Counted from the first letter of the stretch, positions 17,149 to 26,831 are shown. The stretch: 37,755 nt of DNA from an uncultured Saprospiraceae bacterium (GCA_938016265.1 CALLWB010000141.1:1-37755), one strand, 5' to 3'. Numbers and translations are program-made. Notes: generated by a model from the letters alone, not told the origin.

Positions 17149-18504
17149 TTAATTGGCTAGTAGTGCAATAGGGAATTGAATGGTGAATTTTGAGCCACCA
17201 GATTCACTAACAGAGAAAGCGATATTCCCATCATAATACGTTAAAATTTCTGACACAATATAAAGCCCTAAGCCGGACCCATTGTAGACATCATGGATGT
17301 GTAGTTTTTTTAGAGGTTGGAATATCAAGTCCTTATAGTCTTCTTGAACCCCGATACCATTATCCTCGAAGTATAAAAAGAGGTTTTCTGCATCGGTACT
17401 GCTGTTTATCTGAATGACTTTTTCCTCCTTGTCATTAAACTTAATGGCATTGTTCATTAGGTTTTGGACGATTAAGTACAAGTGAGTTGATCTAAAATGA
17501 ATGGTTGGTAGATTGCTTTGCAGTACTTTGAAATTTCCGTGATTTTCTGCTATTTCTGGTTGAATCTCTTTGACGAGCAGGGATAAATCAATTGGCAGGA
17601 TGGCTTTGTTTTCTTGTTGATTTACCGAATTCAGTACAGAAATGGAATCGATTAACTCCTTCATTCGAAATCCGGCTTTCGAGATTAGTTCGAGGTATTC
17701 CTCCAGCTCCTCCTTATCGGAGAACGCGTTGTTTTTTTGTTTTGCGATGCCTGAAAAACTAATGACCTGTCTGGTGGGAGTGCGCAGATCATGAGCAGCA
17801 ATGGTGTTAAACATTTCTAATCGCTTGTTTTGGTTTTCGATCTTCTTAATATATCCGCGGGCTTCGTCCAGTGCTTTTTGTTGTTTGTTGACGTATTTAA
17901 GGACCGTATTGAAAATCAATCTGGATACCGTGAAGGCACTTACTAGAACAAAGCCAAAATTGACAAAATGCCGATTGGACATGATCGGTGCTTCTAGCCA
18001 GGGACCTACTTCTGTGGAATAATTTCTCGCCAATACGTAAACAACAAACGCAATAATATTGTAAACCAGGTACAATCGGAAAGACAATAGGATAGACGCA
18101 CTGCAAAGAGTTAGTACAATCATCAATGGATGAATATCCATACTAAAACCTCCTAGAAGCGAATTGAAAATTATGAGGGCATTCACCAGACTTAAGATGT
18201 AGAGTGAGGCCAATTTTCTATAGCCCAAATGATTCAGCAAGTAACAAACCAAACTCAATAAAAGCATTCCAAAGTATATAAAAGAGATGGAACTTTTGAA
18301 TTTGAAAAAATAGAGCGCAAGATAGATAAATGCAATTACTGCACTTTGAAAAGCAATCAAATTGGTGAAATATTTGGCATATTGTTCAATCTCGCTATCC
18401 TTAGGGTGGATACCAATTTTGAGGATCGCCTCCAGTTTGTTTTTTAGTTTGTCAATATGCAGTTGAACAGGCACCTTACTATTTGTTTGAATTGTCGCAG
18501 ACAA
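17149..18504 (-). CDS. Orphan membrane sensor histidine kinase
   Basis: The protein has 451 residues. About six membrane segments occupy residues 45-200, with short loops and no large periplasmic domain, so it probably senses something in or near the membrane. A coiled coil follows (KYVNKQQKALDEARGYIKKIENQ), then the H box IAAHDLRTP with phospho-acceptor His238. The ATPase part shows the N box (NLMNNAIKFND), the G1 box (EDNGIGV) and the G2 box (GSGLGLYIVSEI), so it should be active. No response regulator is adjacent, making it an orphan kinase; its partner must lie elsewhere. Confidence 0.9.
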   Translation of the reverse strand: MSATIQTNSKVPVQLHIDKLKNKLEAILKIGIHPKDSEIEQYAKYFTNLIAFQSAVIAFIYLALYFFKFKSSISFIYFGMLLLSLVCYLLNHLGYRKLASLYILSLVNALIIFNSLLGGFSMDIHPLMIVLTLCSASILLSFRLYLVYNIIAFVVYVLARNYSTEVGPWLEAPIMSNRHFVNFGFVLVSAFTVSRLIFNTVLKYVNKQQKALDEARGYIKKIENQNKRLEMFNTIAAHDLRTPTRQVISFSGIAKQKNNAFSDKEELEEYLELISKAGFRMKELIDSISVLNSVNQQENKAILPIDLSLLVKEIQPEIAENHGNFKVLQSNLPTIHFRSTHLYLIVQNLMNNAIKFNDKEEKVIQINSSTDAENLFLYFEDNGIGVQEDYKDLIFQPLKKLHIHDVYNGSGLGLYIVSEILTYYDGNIAFSVSESGGSKFTIQFPIALLAN

Positions 18505-18783
18505 CGTCTCTTTTGAATCAATTCCTAGAACAAATCAAGGATCATTTCTTAGCCAATTCAAATTGGAAGAGAAATAGGATAACCTTTTATTCGAATAGAA
18601 ACTTTATTATTCCTTTTTACGCAAAAAGAATGGGTTTGTTGCAGTCTGTTATTTAGCGGCCGATCAGTTAATAAGCCAACTATTTTGGGGCGTATGTTTT
18701 TATTGAGAATCAGTACTGAAGCCCCAATTGGTGCATCTAACCCCTGCTTTGAGATCGGATAGGAAAGGAAAAAACATACAAAA

Positions 18784-19296
18784 TTAGATGACTTTTTTCA
18801 ATAACTCCTTGAGGTCGTATCCTAGGTATTCCTTTTTATCTTCTTTGGCCAATTCCAATCGCATTAACTCATTTTTACTTTGAATGTGCAGCCATATAGT
18901 TGGCTCCACTTGAAAAATCTTTCCAAGCATTAGTGCCAGGTTATTGTTAATTTTTCTTTTGCCTGAAAATAAGGCACTTAAGTTAGATTCTTGTAGACCA
19001 ATATAGTCGGCAAACGTTTTGTTTTTGATACCCAGTTCTCGCAAAATCTCTTTTAGGAAATATCCGGCTTCGATTATTTCATGGTCTTCTTTAGTTAAAT
19101 AGGTTTCCAATCGGAATTTCAATGACATTAGTTGGTGTTCGAGGGTTTTCTCCTTGGATTGGTGACTTTTGGCGGGTTGCAACTCTTTTACCTTCTTGTT
19201 TTTGGTGTTGGCAATTGCCGGCCCAAGACTATTGATTTCCTGTTCAGGGACATTCTTTTTATAGTACTTATAATCTAATCCCAAGAAATCTCTCAT
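18784..19296 (-). CDS. HigA-like HTH regulator without a neighbouring toxin
   Basis: The protein has 170 residues. The C-terminal half is an XRE-type helix-turn-helix of the HigA/VapI antitoxin family: FADYIGLQESNLSALFSGKR forms the DNA-reading helices, followed by LALMLGKIFQVEPTIWLHIQ, the family's usual ending. The first 80 residues are a basic, low-complexity extension that typical HigA proteins lack. A HigB/RelE-type toxin would be expected directly beside it; none is seen on either side (279 bases to the kinase, over 1 kb to the next upstream gene). It may be a solitary regulator or the survivor of a lost toxin-antitoxin pair. Confidence 0.75.
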   Translation of the reverse strand: MRDFLGLDYKYYKKNVPEQEINSLGPAIANTKNKKVKELQPAKSHQSKEKTLEHQLMSLKFRLETYLTKEDHEIIEAGYFLKEILRELGIKNKTFADYIGLQESNLSALFSGKRKINNNLALMLGKIFQVEPTIWLHIQSKNELMRLELAKEDKKEYLGYDLKELLKKVI

Positions 19297-20428
19297 TTGT
19301 GCTTAATAACCTTGTTCGTGTGAAACGTATAATTTTTTTATCAAAAGATTGCCGACAACGAAGTTGTTACGCCCATAACATTGGTGTTTTCGTTGCCAGC
19401 AATTCAATGGTTTGGGTAACTTCTTGGTCCATAATTATTCAATAATTGAATTGATGACTTTTTTTTCTATTTCTAATCTTAAACAGAAATTTCTTCTTGA
19501 AAACTAGAAGTATCCATCGTTCGCTACGAAATTAGGGCTATATGAAGGGATATTCAAGGATAAAATCATCCATTAATTAGGTTTCTAATGGGCGGTATTT
19601 GTGAGTTGTTTCGCTGAATGGATGGGTGTTGGTTGGGGTTAATTAGGATTCAAAATGTGTAGGTGGTTTGAGGCCTTTTGCATCGAGTTAATTCCAAGGT
19701 CCCTTTGCTGTCTGAAAATATGCTCCAGCATCGTGTGCGGTGGAAATGTTGTTTAGCGGTATAATTGGTGAATAATTTCTTGCCGTTTTTGGAGGTGGAC
19801 CATTCATATTTTACTACGTCGGTAATAGCGTAGATGTTGTTCTTTGTTCATTAAATACCAGCCCTTTAGAACTGCGCTATAGCCGCCGCCGCTCCGCTGG
19901 AGTTGAGTAGAGGTGGAAAGTAATATCATGTAATTTTGTGATATGTCAAAATAATTGGTATATTTATATATGAAATTTGCCAGGCGGCTTTCTTCCCCTC
20001 CACATTGAGACTTAGTGATCAATTACCAGTACTACACTTTTTATAGATAGGCAGAAACCTAGTAGGTGGAATCCTTTAGGAGCTGCTCACTGGTAGGTAT
20101 TCCAGAAGTTGAAATTTAGTATCCCCCCTTTACTTTTCTTTCGAGAGAAGCGTATTTACAAAAATCACTGGCCCAGTAACCGCGACTTCAGTCGCCTACC
20201 TTTTGCAGCGAAGAAGGCAGGCCCACGCAATAGCGAATTTGTTGTTCGGATTTAATTGATGGAGCATTCAGGTGAACTGCTGTTGGCATTTTAAAATTAA
20301 GCAATACGCTGAATCAAAAAATCAAAGTTCAAATTTCCGGGTTTCTGTACAAATCGAACGAATTCGCCGCGACGTAAGACTTGATTTAAAAAGATGTTTA
20401 ATGAATTTTTTCTATAAATAATTACCTT
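19297..20428. other. Gene-poor 1.1 kb, possibly decayed sequence
   Basis: No credible intact gene is seen. A minus-strand frame of 72 codons at 19804-20022 has low-complexity composition and no family resemblance. A second minus-strand frame at about 19660-19850 reads as protein-like sequence (NGKKLFTNYTAKQHF) but has no usable start codon, as would be left by a decayed gene. GC-rich words like GCTCCGCTGG near 19891-19900 recur at 23216-23225. The promoter of the PSD-fusion gene should lie in the last 100 bases. Confidence 0.4.
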
Positions 20429-22990
20429 ATGAAAAACAAAACGATTGCTAATGATGGTAAAAGGCACTTTGCTGATACCTACCAAAATCGATATGGTGTT
20501 ATCGCTGGTTTTCTTCCCGAAGAAGCCAAACATCTAGGCGAATGGTTGAGCCTTCAGGTAGAACTTGCCAGGGAACACAAAAAAGCATCCGGTGCTGCTT
20601 ATTCCTATCAACCAAGTATTGAGGCGTTCAAAAATTACCTGGATTCCCATCTTGACATGAAGATCAATGTCGATCAAATGATTCTGGAAGGGAAAAAAGT
20701 GCACGAGCTGCACGAATCTGATTATTACTATGGGATTAACACGCTGAATGACTTGTATATTACTATGAATTACATCATTCAGAATGCTCCAAAATTTGCT
20801 TATAAAGGACCAATCATTACCCCAAAAGTAAAACAAACCGCCTTCCCGATGTCTGCGCTGTTTGTTTATATGATGTATACCGAAACAGGGAGTCAGCGGG
20901 TGTTCAACAACATGGAATTCAATCGTTATTTGACCAATATACTTAATGCCTGGTGCACCTATCTTGATTCCCCTGCGTCCTTGAACGTCATCAATACAGG
21001 AGAGGAAGGATGGTTGTCGAAGGCTTCCGTCATCAAGAATAATTTAGATCAATTTGTTACCGAAGAGCAAAAAATTGCCGACCCGAAACACTGGGGATTT
21101 AAGTCGTATAATGACTTTTTTCATCGGGACATCATTAAAATTTGCCGGCCAGTTGATGGGGTGGACAATAAAGCAGTGATTGTTTCTCCTAACGATGGAA
21201 CCGTAAACAGATTGTCCAGAAACGTACCTCGATCTGCTCAGTTTTGGGTAAAAGGTCAGCCGTATTCTCTTGTGAATATGCTGAATGATTCTGAATATAC
21301 GCATCGTTTTGTTGGAGGCGATGTGCTGCAAACGTTTCTAAGTGGCCACGACTATCACCGATTTCATGCACCAATAACCGGCAAACTGGTCAAAATGGAA
21401 AAGGTGAGTGGCTATTTGTTTAGTGAATTGAGAAGTGAGGGTTTTGATTTTTCTGCGGGTACTTTGTCGCAGGAATACGAAGCAAGCGTCAATACACGGG
21501 CCTTATTTTTTATTGAAAGCGACGATCCCAAGATAGGAATGGTATGCGTGATGCCCATCGGAATTACCGAGATTTCTTCTATTCGTTTCAACGATTGTTT
21601 GAAGGAGAATGATTATGTCACCAAAGGACAATTACTTGGCCGTTTCAGCTATGGAGGGTCAAGCTTGTGTGTCCTCTTTCAGCCAGGCGCAATAGAACAA
21701 TTTACCGTTGTCAACCCTAATCATGGGACCGATGGGAATGATGGCCCTTTCGTCCGGGTAAATGCGCAAATCGCCATTGCCAATCAGTCTTTTGTTTCTA
21801 CTAAGCAGGTGGTGGATCATTTGCAGGCGCGATTGAGTTCGGAAAGTGATTTTGCTCAACTTTTATTGGCCTCCATCAACCAGGCGAAAGACGAAGCATA
21901 CAAAAACATGGATCCGAAATTGTTTGAGGTGCTCTCCTGGCCGACAACGCTAGTCGATTATATTGTGTTTTTGATTGAATTTTCAAGATGGAAGCCGCAG
22001 CAAAGCGATCATCCTGCCTGGCAAAAACCTGGTGCGGAGCAACCACATGCGGAGGAGGTGTACGATCGATTGTGTCATTTTTATTGGTTGATTGACCAGA
22101 AGGTGGGGCCTAACGGTACTAAAATTGTTCAAAACATTGAAGGGTTTGACCAATGGTTGGTCGATTATGCCAATCTGTGGGGGAGTTTTCTAAATACCCC
22201 GGAGTCGTTTAATGAGGAGATTTTGGAATCGTTCAGAGTTTATTCTCCGCAATACCGCGTCGAAGATTCGTTGATCAACGGCAAACCGAATAATCCTAGT
22301 GGTTGGTTGACGTTCAATCAGTTTTTTGCCAGGGAGTTGAATCCTGGTTTGCGTCCAATTGCCAGCCCAAGTAACAACAAGGTGATTGTGTCTCCTGCAG
22401 ATTGTACCTACAGAAATCAATTTTCTATTGCTTCCGATTCTACGGTTCCTGCTATTTATGTCAAGAAGACGCACAAATATGCTTCGATCACTGATTTATT
22501 GAAGGGCAGTAAATATGCGGATGCTTTTGGTGGCGGTACGTTTGTTCATTATTTCTTGGGGCCTTATTCTTACCATCGATTCCATGCGCCTGTTGCCGGG
22601 ATGGTGGAGGAGTGTTATGCTGTTCAGGGGTTGACCTACCTGGAGGTTAATTTAGTTAAGCATCAATTTGATGCACCGGATGATGGGACAGGCGGCTATG
22701 AATTTTCGCAGGCGAGAGGCGTCATCACGATAGATACCAGGGACTCTATTTATGGGAATGTGGGTATTGTGGCAGTGATTCCTGTTGGCATGTGCCAGGT
22801 GTCTTCTGTAAATATGACAGCGACGACTGGCCAGTCTTTGTTGAAGGGAGAGGAGTTTGGTTATTTCTTGTTCGGTGGTTCGGATATTATCCTGTTGTTT
22901 CAGGAAGGAGTGGATCCGGTGATTGCTACGGAGCAGGTGTATCGGTATTATGGGACCGACCTAAGTGTGGCGGTGGCTGATAAGGAATAG
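20429..22990 (+). CDS. Tandem fusion of two phosphatidylserine-decarboxylase-like modules
   Basis: The protein has 853 residues and no signal peptide. Each half has a helical N-terminal region like the PSDC domain of fungal-type PSD proteins, then a PSD core. Core 1 (about 215-440) has SPND256GT, H307-DYHRFHAP (H310/H313) and the self-cleavage motif YGGSS with G410-S411. Core 2 (about 625-840) has SPAD658CT, SYHRFHAP (H716/H719) and FGGSD with G817-S818. These match the Asp-His-Ser machinery of PSDs, which split themselves to make a pyruvoyl cofactor and decarboxylate phosphatidylserine or a related amino acid. In core 2 the invariant Gly after Asp is Cys659 and the residue after the cleavage Ser is Asp819, so core 2 has diverged. 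Substrate could be a free amino acid rather than a lipid, since no membrane helix is seen. Confidence 0.85.
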   Translation: MKNKTIANDGKRHFADTYQNRYGVIAGFLPEEAKHLGEWLSLQVELAREHKKASGAAYSYQPSIEAFKNYLDSHLDMKINVDQMILEGKKVHELHESDYYYGINTLNDLYITMNYIIQNAPKFAYKGPIITPKVKQTAFPMSALFVYMMYTETGSQRVFNNMEFNRYLTNILNAWCTYLDSPASLNVINTGEEGWLSKASVIKNNLDQFVTEEQKIADPKHWGFKSYNDFFHRDIIKICRPVDGVDNKAVIVSPNDGTVNRLSRNVPRSAQFWVKGQPYSLVNMLNDSEYTHRFVGGDVLQTFLSGHDYHRFHAPITGKLVKMEKVSGYLFSELRSEGFDFSAGTLSQEYEASVNTRALFFIESDDPKIGMVCVMPIGITEISSIRFNDCLKENDYVTKGQLLGRFSYGGSSLCVLFQPGAIEQFTVVNPNHGTDGNDGPFVRVNAQIAIANQSFVSTKQVVDHLQARLSSESDFAQLLLASINQAKDEAYKNMDPKLFEVLSWPTTLVDYIVFLIEFSRWKPQQSDHPAWQKPGAEQPHAEEVYDRLCHFYWLIDQKVGPNGTKIVQNIEGFDQWLVDYANLWGSFLNTPESFNEEILESFRVYSPQYRVEDSLINGKPNNPSGWLTFNQFFARELNPGLRPIASPSNNKVIVSPADCTYRNQFSIASDSTVPAIYVKKTHKYASITDLLKGSKYADAFGGGTFVHYFLGPYSYHRFHAPVAGMVEECYAVQGLTYLEVNLVKHQFDAPDDGTGGYEFSQARGVITIDTRDSIYGNVGIVAVIPVGMCQVSSVNMTATTGQSLLKGEEFGYFLFGGSDIILLFQEGVDPVIATEQVYRYYGTDLSVAVADKE

Positions 22991-23380
22991 CTGATTTTGA
23001 AGGAATTTATGCTATTTATTTGATTATAGTAGACGGCTTCCCTGGTTTTGGGGAGGGCGTCTGCTTTGTTATTTATTTCCAGGAGCCCCTAAACGTTTTT
23101 TCTATATTTTTAAATTGCTATTTTTTCTTTAGAAATGCCTTCGGCGACTGTCTTTTGCATTCGCCCAAAAAGTCAGCAAAACGCTTGTTATTACAAACCA
23201 TAAGCCGGCCCAGTCGCTCCGCTGGAAGCCAGCCCAGTCCAACACTATAATAACGGCGTTCCGCTCCCAACCCCTATGATTCAAGGTGATTTGCAAGTAA
23301 ATACTTTTTTGCGATTATTCGGTAAAATTTACTAATAAGTTTCATTTTCGGATCATGAGGGTTGATTTCAAAATCGTCAA
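22991..23380. other. Convergent intergenic region
   Basis: This 390-base gap between convergent genes holds the terminator at 23028-23075 and, near 23183-23225, fragments (GCTTGTTATTACAAAC and AAGCCGGCCCAG) that recur in similar form at 7702-7753. No reading frame is convincing. Confidence 0.4.
23028..23075 (+). terminator. Terminator of the PSD-fusion gene
   Basis: GTAGACG at 23029-23035 pairs with CGTCTGC at 23058-23064, and the inner CTTCCC pairs with GGGAGG, giving a long GC-rich hairpin. It is followed by TTTGTTATTTATTT. The hairpin lies 38 bases after the stop codon. Confidence 0.65.
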
Positions 23381-25033
23381 CTATCGACCAATGACAAACT
23401 TCCCCGAAATAACCCCATCTTCCGTCATCAAACTATAAAAATAAACTCCAGTCGACAGGTTCTTAATATCCCATTGGACTTGTTGATCCCCTTCAGATTG
23501 TTGGCCATTGATCAGCGTTTGAACACGTTTTCCATTGATATCATGAATCACTAGTTTTATGTCCATCGTCCTAGGAAGGTGATAGCTGATGGTGGTGTTG
23601 TCAGAAGCAGGATTTGGAGCAATTTGTACCTCAAATAGTTGCTTAGAAGCAACAGTCGTGGAGGAAAGAGGATCCGCTTGATAGATCCGCACGTAGTCAA
23701 TCTCCAGAGCATCTTCCGTGAAACCAGGATCAATATTAGGCAGAATGGCAAAATTGAGCAATAGATATTGCTCGGCATCAAACGGCCAGGTGTTGGCGTC
23801 TTGGGTGGCCGGCTCGTAGGTGTAATGAGGTACGCCATCAACACTGAATACCAGTTTTTCAGGATACCAAACCAGTGTATACGTATGAAAATCAGTGGAG
23901 GCAGTCGGGATGGTTTGTCCACCTAAATTACCAGTATTTCCAAAACTAGAAGGAGTATGAGTAGCGCTTTGGATGTAGTTTTGATTGGTTCCCCAGTGCT
24001 CCAGAATGTCAATTTCGCCGCAAGCAGGCCAAGGGGTTGTCCCGTAGCCCTGAGTGGTCCAATAGGCACCGCCTTCCGTAATGTTTTTTCCTAGGGTCCA
24101 AATCGCAGGCCACGTACCGACACCTGACGGCAATTTTGCACGGACTTCCACTTTTCCATATTGAAAAGCAAATTTAGAATTTAATCTGGCGGAAGTATAT
24201 TGTTTTGTTTCTCCTTGATCGGTGAAGGTTTCTTTCTTACCTACAATACGTAAAATTCCATTATCAACATAAGAATTATCTAGCTTGTCGGTGTAATGTT
24301 GAATTTCGCCATTGAACCAACTTCCACCAGCAGGAAGCTGCGTTTGATGGTGCCAGTTGGAGGAGTTGATCGCGCCATTGACGTCAAACTCATCGGACCA
24401 GACTAGCAGATTGTATTCAGGATCGGCGGCAATGGTGCCGTTGTAGAGGACATCATCGATGTAGGCTAAAACCAGGTCATTGTTGTTCTCTCCGTTTATT
24501 TGGAATAGCACTCTATTAAAATCGGTTCGTTGAGTGGGTGGGGGAGAAGTGGGGTCCAAATTGAAGTATGAATCATTTAAAAAATCGAAGGACACCACTT
24601 GCCATTGGTCTAGCTGCAGGGGCTTTATGATTTCGCTTTGCGTGGACCAGGGCGTTCCTGATGTTCCGTCTTGCAATTTTAGGGAAATTTGATTGGTTTG
24701 GTTGCCTGTTAGTCCGCTTGACGGGACATATATTTTGAGGGTGAAAACGTGGTCGGTGGATAAGTCAAAGGTATTGGCCACTTCAAATCGGACGTTGGCG
24801 TATTGGCCGCCGACATCCTGGTATTCGAGGACGGTGGCGGAGGTGTTGATCCCTTGTACGTGGGGATTTGCAAGGTTGGAGTTGAAGTTGCAATCGTCGC
24901 CGGTCCAGGTCGTGATGGTCCCATTTCCTTCGAAGTCGTCTTCTACCGTTTGGATTTGTGCGTGTATGGTGGTAGTGAAAAGTGCAAGGAATAATACTGC
25001 GGAGATACTTGTATTGCTAATAAATTGTTTCAT
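23381..25033 (-). CDS. T9SS-exported GH16 endo-beta-glucanase
   Basis: The protein has 550 residues. A signal peptide ends near residue 26 (TTIHAQ). Residues of about 30-205 form a beta-sandwich like a carbohydrate-binding module (ends LAYIDDVLYNGT). The GH16 domain follows at about 212-460, and CGEIDILEHWG carries the catalytic triad: nucleophile E340, D342 and acid/base E345. GH16 enzymes of this type cut beta-1,3(4)-glucans such as laminarin. The last 80 residues form a type A T9SS sorting domain (IAPNPASDN, then STGVYFYSL and KFVIGR). It is downstream of the LAGLIDADG-lipoprotein gene on the same strand, but a strong terminator lies between them. Confidence 0.92.
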   Translation of the reverse strand: MKQFISNTSISAVLFLALFTTTIHAQIQTVEDDFEGNGTITTWTGDDCNFNSNLANPHVQGINTSATVLEYQDVGGQYANVRFEVANTFDLSTDHVFTLKIYVPSSGLTGNQTNQISLKLQDGTSGTPWSTQSEIIKPLQLDQWQVVSFDFLNDSYFNLDPTSPPPTQRTDFNRVLFQINGENNNDLVLAYIDDVLYNGTIAADPEYNLLVWSDEFDVNGAINSSNWHHQTQLPAGGSWFNGEIQHYTDKLDNSYVDNGILRIVGKKETFTDQGETKQYTSARLNSKFAFQYGKVEVRAKLPSGVGTWPAIWTLGKNITEGGAYWTTQGYGTTPWPACGEIDILEHWGTNQNYIQSATHTPSSFGNTGNLGGQTIPTASTDFHTYTLVWYPEKLVFSVDGVPHYTYEPATQDANTWPFDAEQYLLLNFAILPNIDPGFTEDALEIDYVRIYQADPLSSTTVASKQLFEVQIAPNPASDNTTISYHLPRTMDIKLVIHDINGKRVQTLINGQQSEGDQQVQWDIKNLSTGVYFYSLMTEDGVISGKFVIGR

Positions 25034-25120
25034 GTCGGCTAATGTAAATCTTTTAGATTGATTTTACGTAATTTTAGCTTAGATGTTGGGTTATGCACTA
25101 TGTTTTGTGAGGTTTTGTTC

Positions 25121-25177
25121 TATAAAAAAGAAAACACAACGTTTTTCCAAGCAAAATGCTCTTTTGTAACGTTGTGT
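25121..25177 (-). terminator. Terminator of the LAGLIDADG-lipoprotein gene
   Basis: On the minus strand ACACAACGTT and AACGTTGTGT form a perfect 10-bp stem with a 24-base loop, followed by TTTTCTTTTTT. It begins 43 bases after the stop codon at 25220 and separates this gene from the GH16 gene. Confidence 0.7.
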
Positions 25178-25219
25178 AATTTCTATTTTTAAAGGCCCAT
25201 TCAATAACTGAACAAAAAC

Positions 25220-26593
25220 TTATGGCGCACAAGTAGCCGCTTCTTCCATCGTCCAGTGTGCCGCTTTTCCACTAGCGCCTCGTTTAATTTCTAAATTGTT
25301 TCCTATTCGCAGGTAATCGGCGTAAAATTTATTTTTTAATAAATAGCTACCATTCGAGAGTGCTATTTGTTCCCATTGTGTTTTAGAACCTGTACTTTTG
25401 TCTCCTGTCATTTTTACTGTTCCATTTTCCCAAGCTTGCAGCCATTTTTTTGTTTTTGAATCATCCAGGGAGACAATTCGAAAATAGCCATTACCTAAAT
25501 CAACCAATTCCCAGGATACGGTGTTGTCATTGGCAAATGGAACAAGGTCCAAATCAGAATTCAAATATCCGTTGGTCTCGGTATGTGAAATATGTATTCC
25601 AGTGCTACCTCCTTCGAAAAAAGTCATCCCTCCTTGTACTTCAGGGATGATTTCTGGTTTGTCGCCTGTCAGTATATTAAGCGTTCCGTCATTGTCAGGA
25701 GCAGGTGTTCGATACTTTCCTGTGGAAATTGGGAAATATCCATAGCCTTTTAACGTGGCAAAATCAGCTGGATTGATAATTATTTTGACGGTGAATATAT
25801 CATTCCCTGTCGCCGGATTTTCATTGGTTGCTTTTGCTAGGTCATATCTGGTTCTTAATGCCTCCATTGCCTCACAGTGCTGGGTAGCGTATACAAATTT
25901 CTTATTACCGAAATGCATTTCTGTATTGGTAAAACCATAGGTTTCTCCTAGAAGGCAAAATAGTTGGTTCATCCGTTCTGGCCCAAAATTAAGTATTCCA
26001 TATAAACTCTTTTCTGGATTTGAGGGAGCATAGGTGTGATCGTCAATATAGTAGTCTTTACTAGACGAATGAGCGATGAATCCTTCTCCATCAATCAACC
26101 CTGCCAAGAAATTAGGATTCCGCAGGGCATCGCGTAGTACCTGCGGATCGCCTGGATTGCCTCCTGGAAGTGCATTGTCCCAGTAGTCCCAAATGTTAGG
26201 AAGTAGTTTGCGGTTCCCACTTTCGGGAAGGTTAAATGGATTGATGTTGCCGTCGTTGTTTAAGTCGATCGCTACTAGTCGTTTTACGGTACTACTATAT
26301 TTTGAATGACCGCCTTTAAACTCTGCTCCAGTGCCATTGTTGGTATCGAAGGGTCTTCCATCGCCCCAAATCCATCCTAGAAACCTGGCAAGATCTGCTT
26401 TTTCCTGATCGTCTAGTAGGTCGTAGTCGGAAAACTGGGCAAACTTTGCGTTGGAAGATTGTTGGTGTTTGCCCGTTATTCTTTCTTGCAATAACTCGAT
26501 CGGACTTTCCTTTTGACAAGCAGTAAACAGGATAGAGATTAGCATTACCGCCAACCAACTCCCACTATAAAATGAATGTAATACCTTTTTCAT
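25220..26593 (-). CDS. Exported lipoprotein with two LAGLIDADG motifs and a C-terminal trefoil-like domain
   Basis: The protein has 457 residues. The signal peptide ends in lipobox FTAC, giving lipid-modified Cys26. Residues 71-79 (FLGWIWGDG) and 162-171 (FLAGLIDGEG) match the two LAGLIDADG helices of homing endonucleases, with the metal-binding acid positions kept as D78 and E170. Between them lies DLNNDGNINPFN (110-121), which looks like an EF-hand/dockerin calcium loop. Residues 195-290 (LYGILNFGPERMNQLFCLLG, and so on) continue like the second half of such nucleases. From about 325 a RICIN/trefoil-like region has repeated W-x-x-x-x-L-x-N-G-x-Y patterns (SWELVDLGNGYFRI, QWEQIALSNGSYLL, HWTMEE). 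A nuclease domain on a secreted lipoprotein is unexpected: it may act on extracellular DNA, or the fold may be reused. The motif match is seen; activity is inferred. Confidence 0.75.
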   Translation of the reverse strand: MKKVLHSFYSGSWLAVMLISILFTACQKESPIELLQERITGKHQQSSNAKFAQFSDYDLLDDQEKADLARFLGWIWGDGRPFDTNNGTGAEFKGGHSKYSSTVKRLVAIDLNNDGNINPFNLPESGNRKLLPNIWDYWDNALPGGNPGDPQVLRDALRNPNFLAGLIDGEGFIAHSSSKDYYIDDHTYAPSNPEKSLYGILNFGPERMNQLFCLLGETYGFTNTEMHFGNKKFVYATQHCEAMEALRTRYDLAKATNENPATGNDIFTVKIIINPADFATLKGYGYFPISTGKYRTPAPDNDGTLNILTGDKPEIIPEVQGGMTFFEGGSTGIHISHTETNGYLNSDLDLVPFANDNTVSWELVDLGNGYFRIVSLDDSKTKKWLQAWENGTVKMTGDKSTGSKTQWEQIALSNGSYLLKNKFYADYLRIGNNLEIKRGASGKAAHWTMEEAATCAP

Positions 26594-26831
26594 GACTTTA
26601 ATTTTTTTGAGATTGATTATTATAGTTCGCTGTATAAGTTAAGTCGTAGGAAAACTGGGTTTGTTATCATATTCTATTTGGGAAGGAAGAAAGCGGAGCA
26701 TACCAATTTGTGAATTATGAAATTCGTTCTCCCAAAAACCTTAATTTTATCCTAAAATCACCATCTACAGTACTCAAATTGTAAACGAATCGTTACATTG
26801 TAAGAAATAGTCAATTAAAACCAATTTTAGA

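Noticed and set aside
19804-20022. 72-codon minus-strand open frame in the gene-poor region
   Set aside because: Composition is unlike a protein and it shares GC-rich words with other gaps; no homology could be argued.
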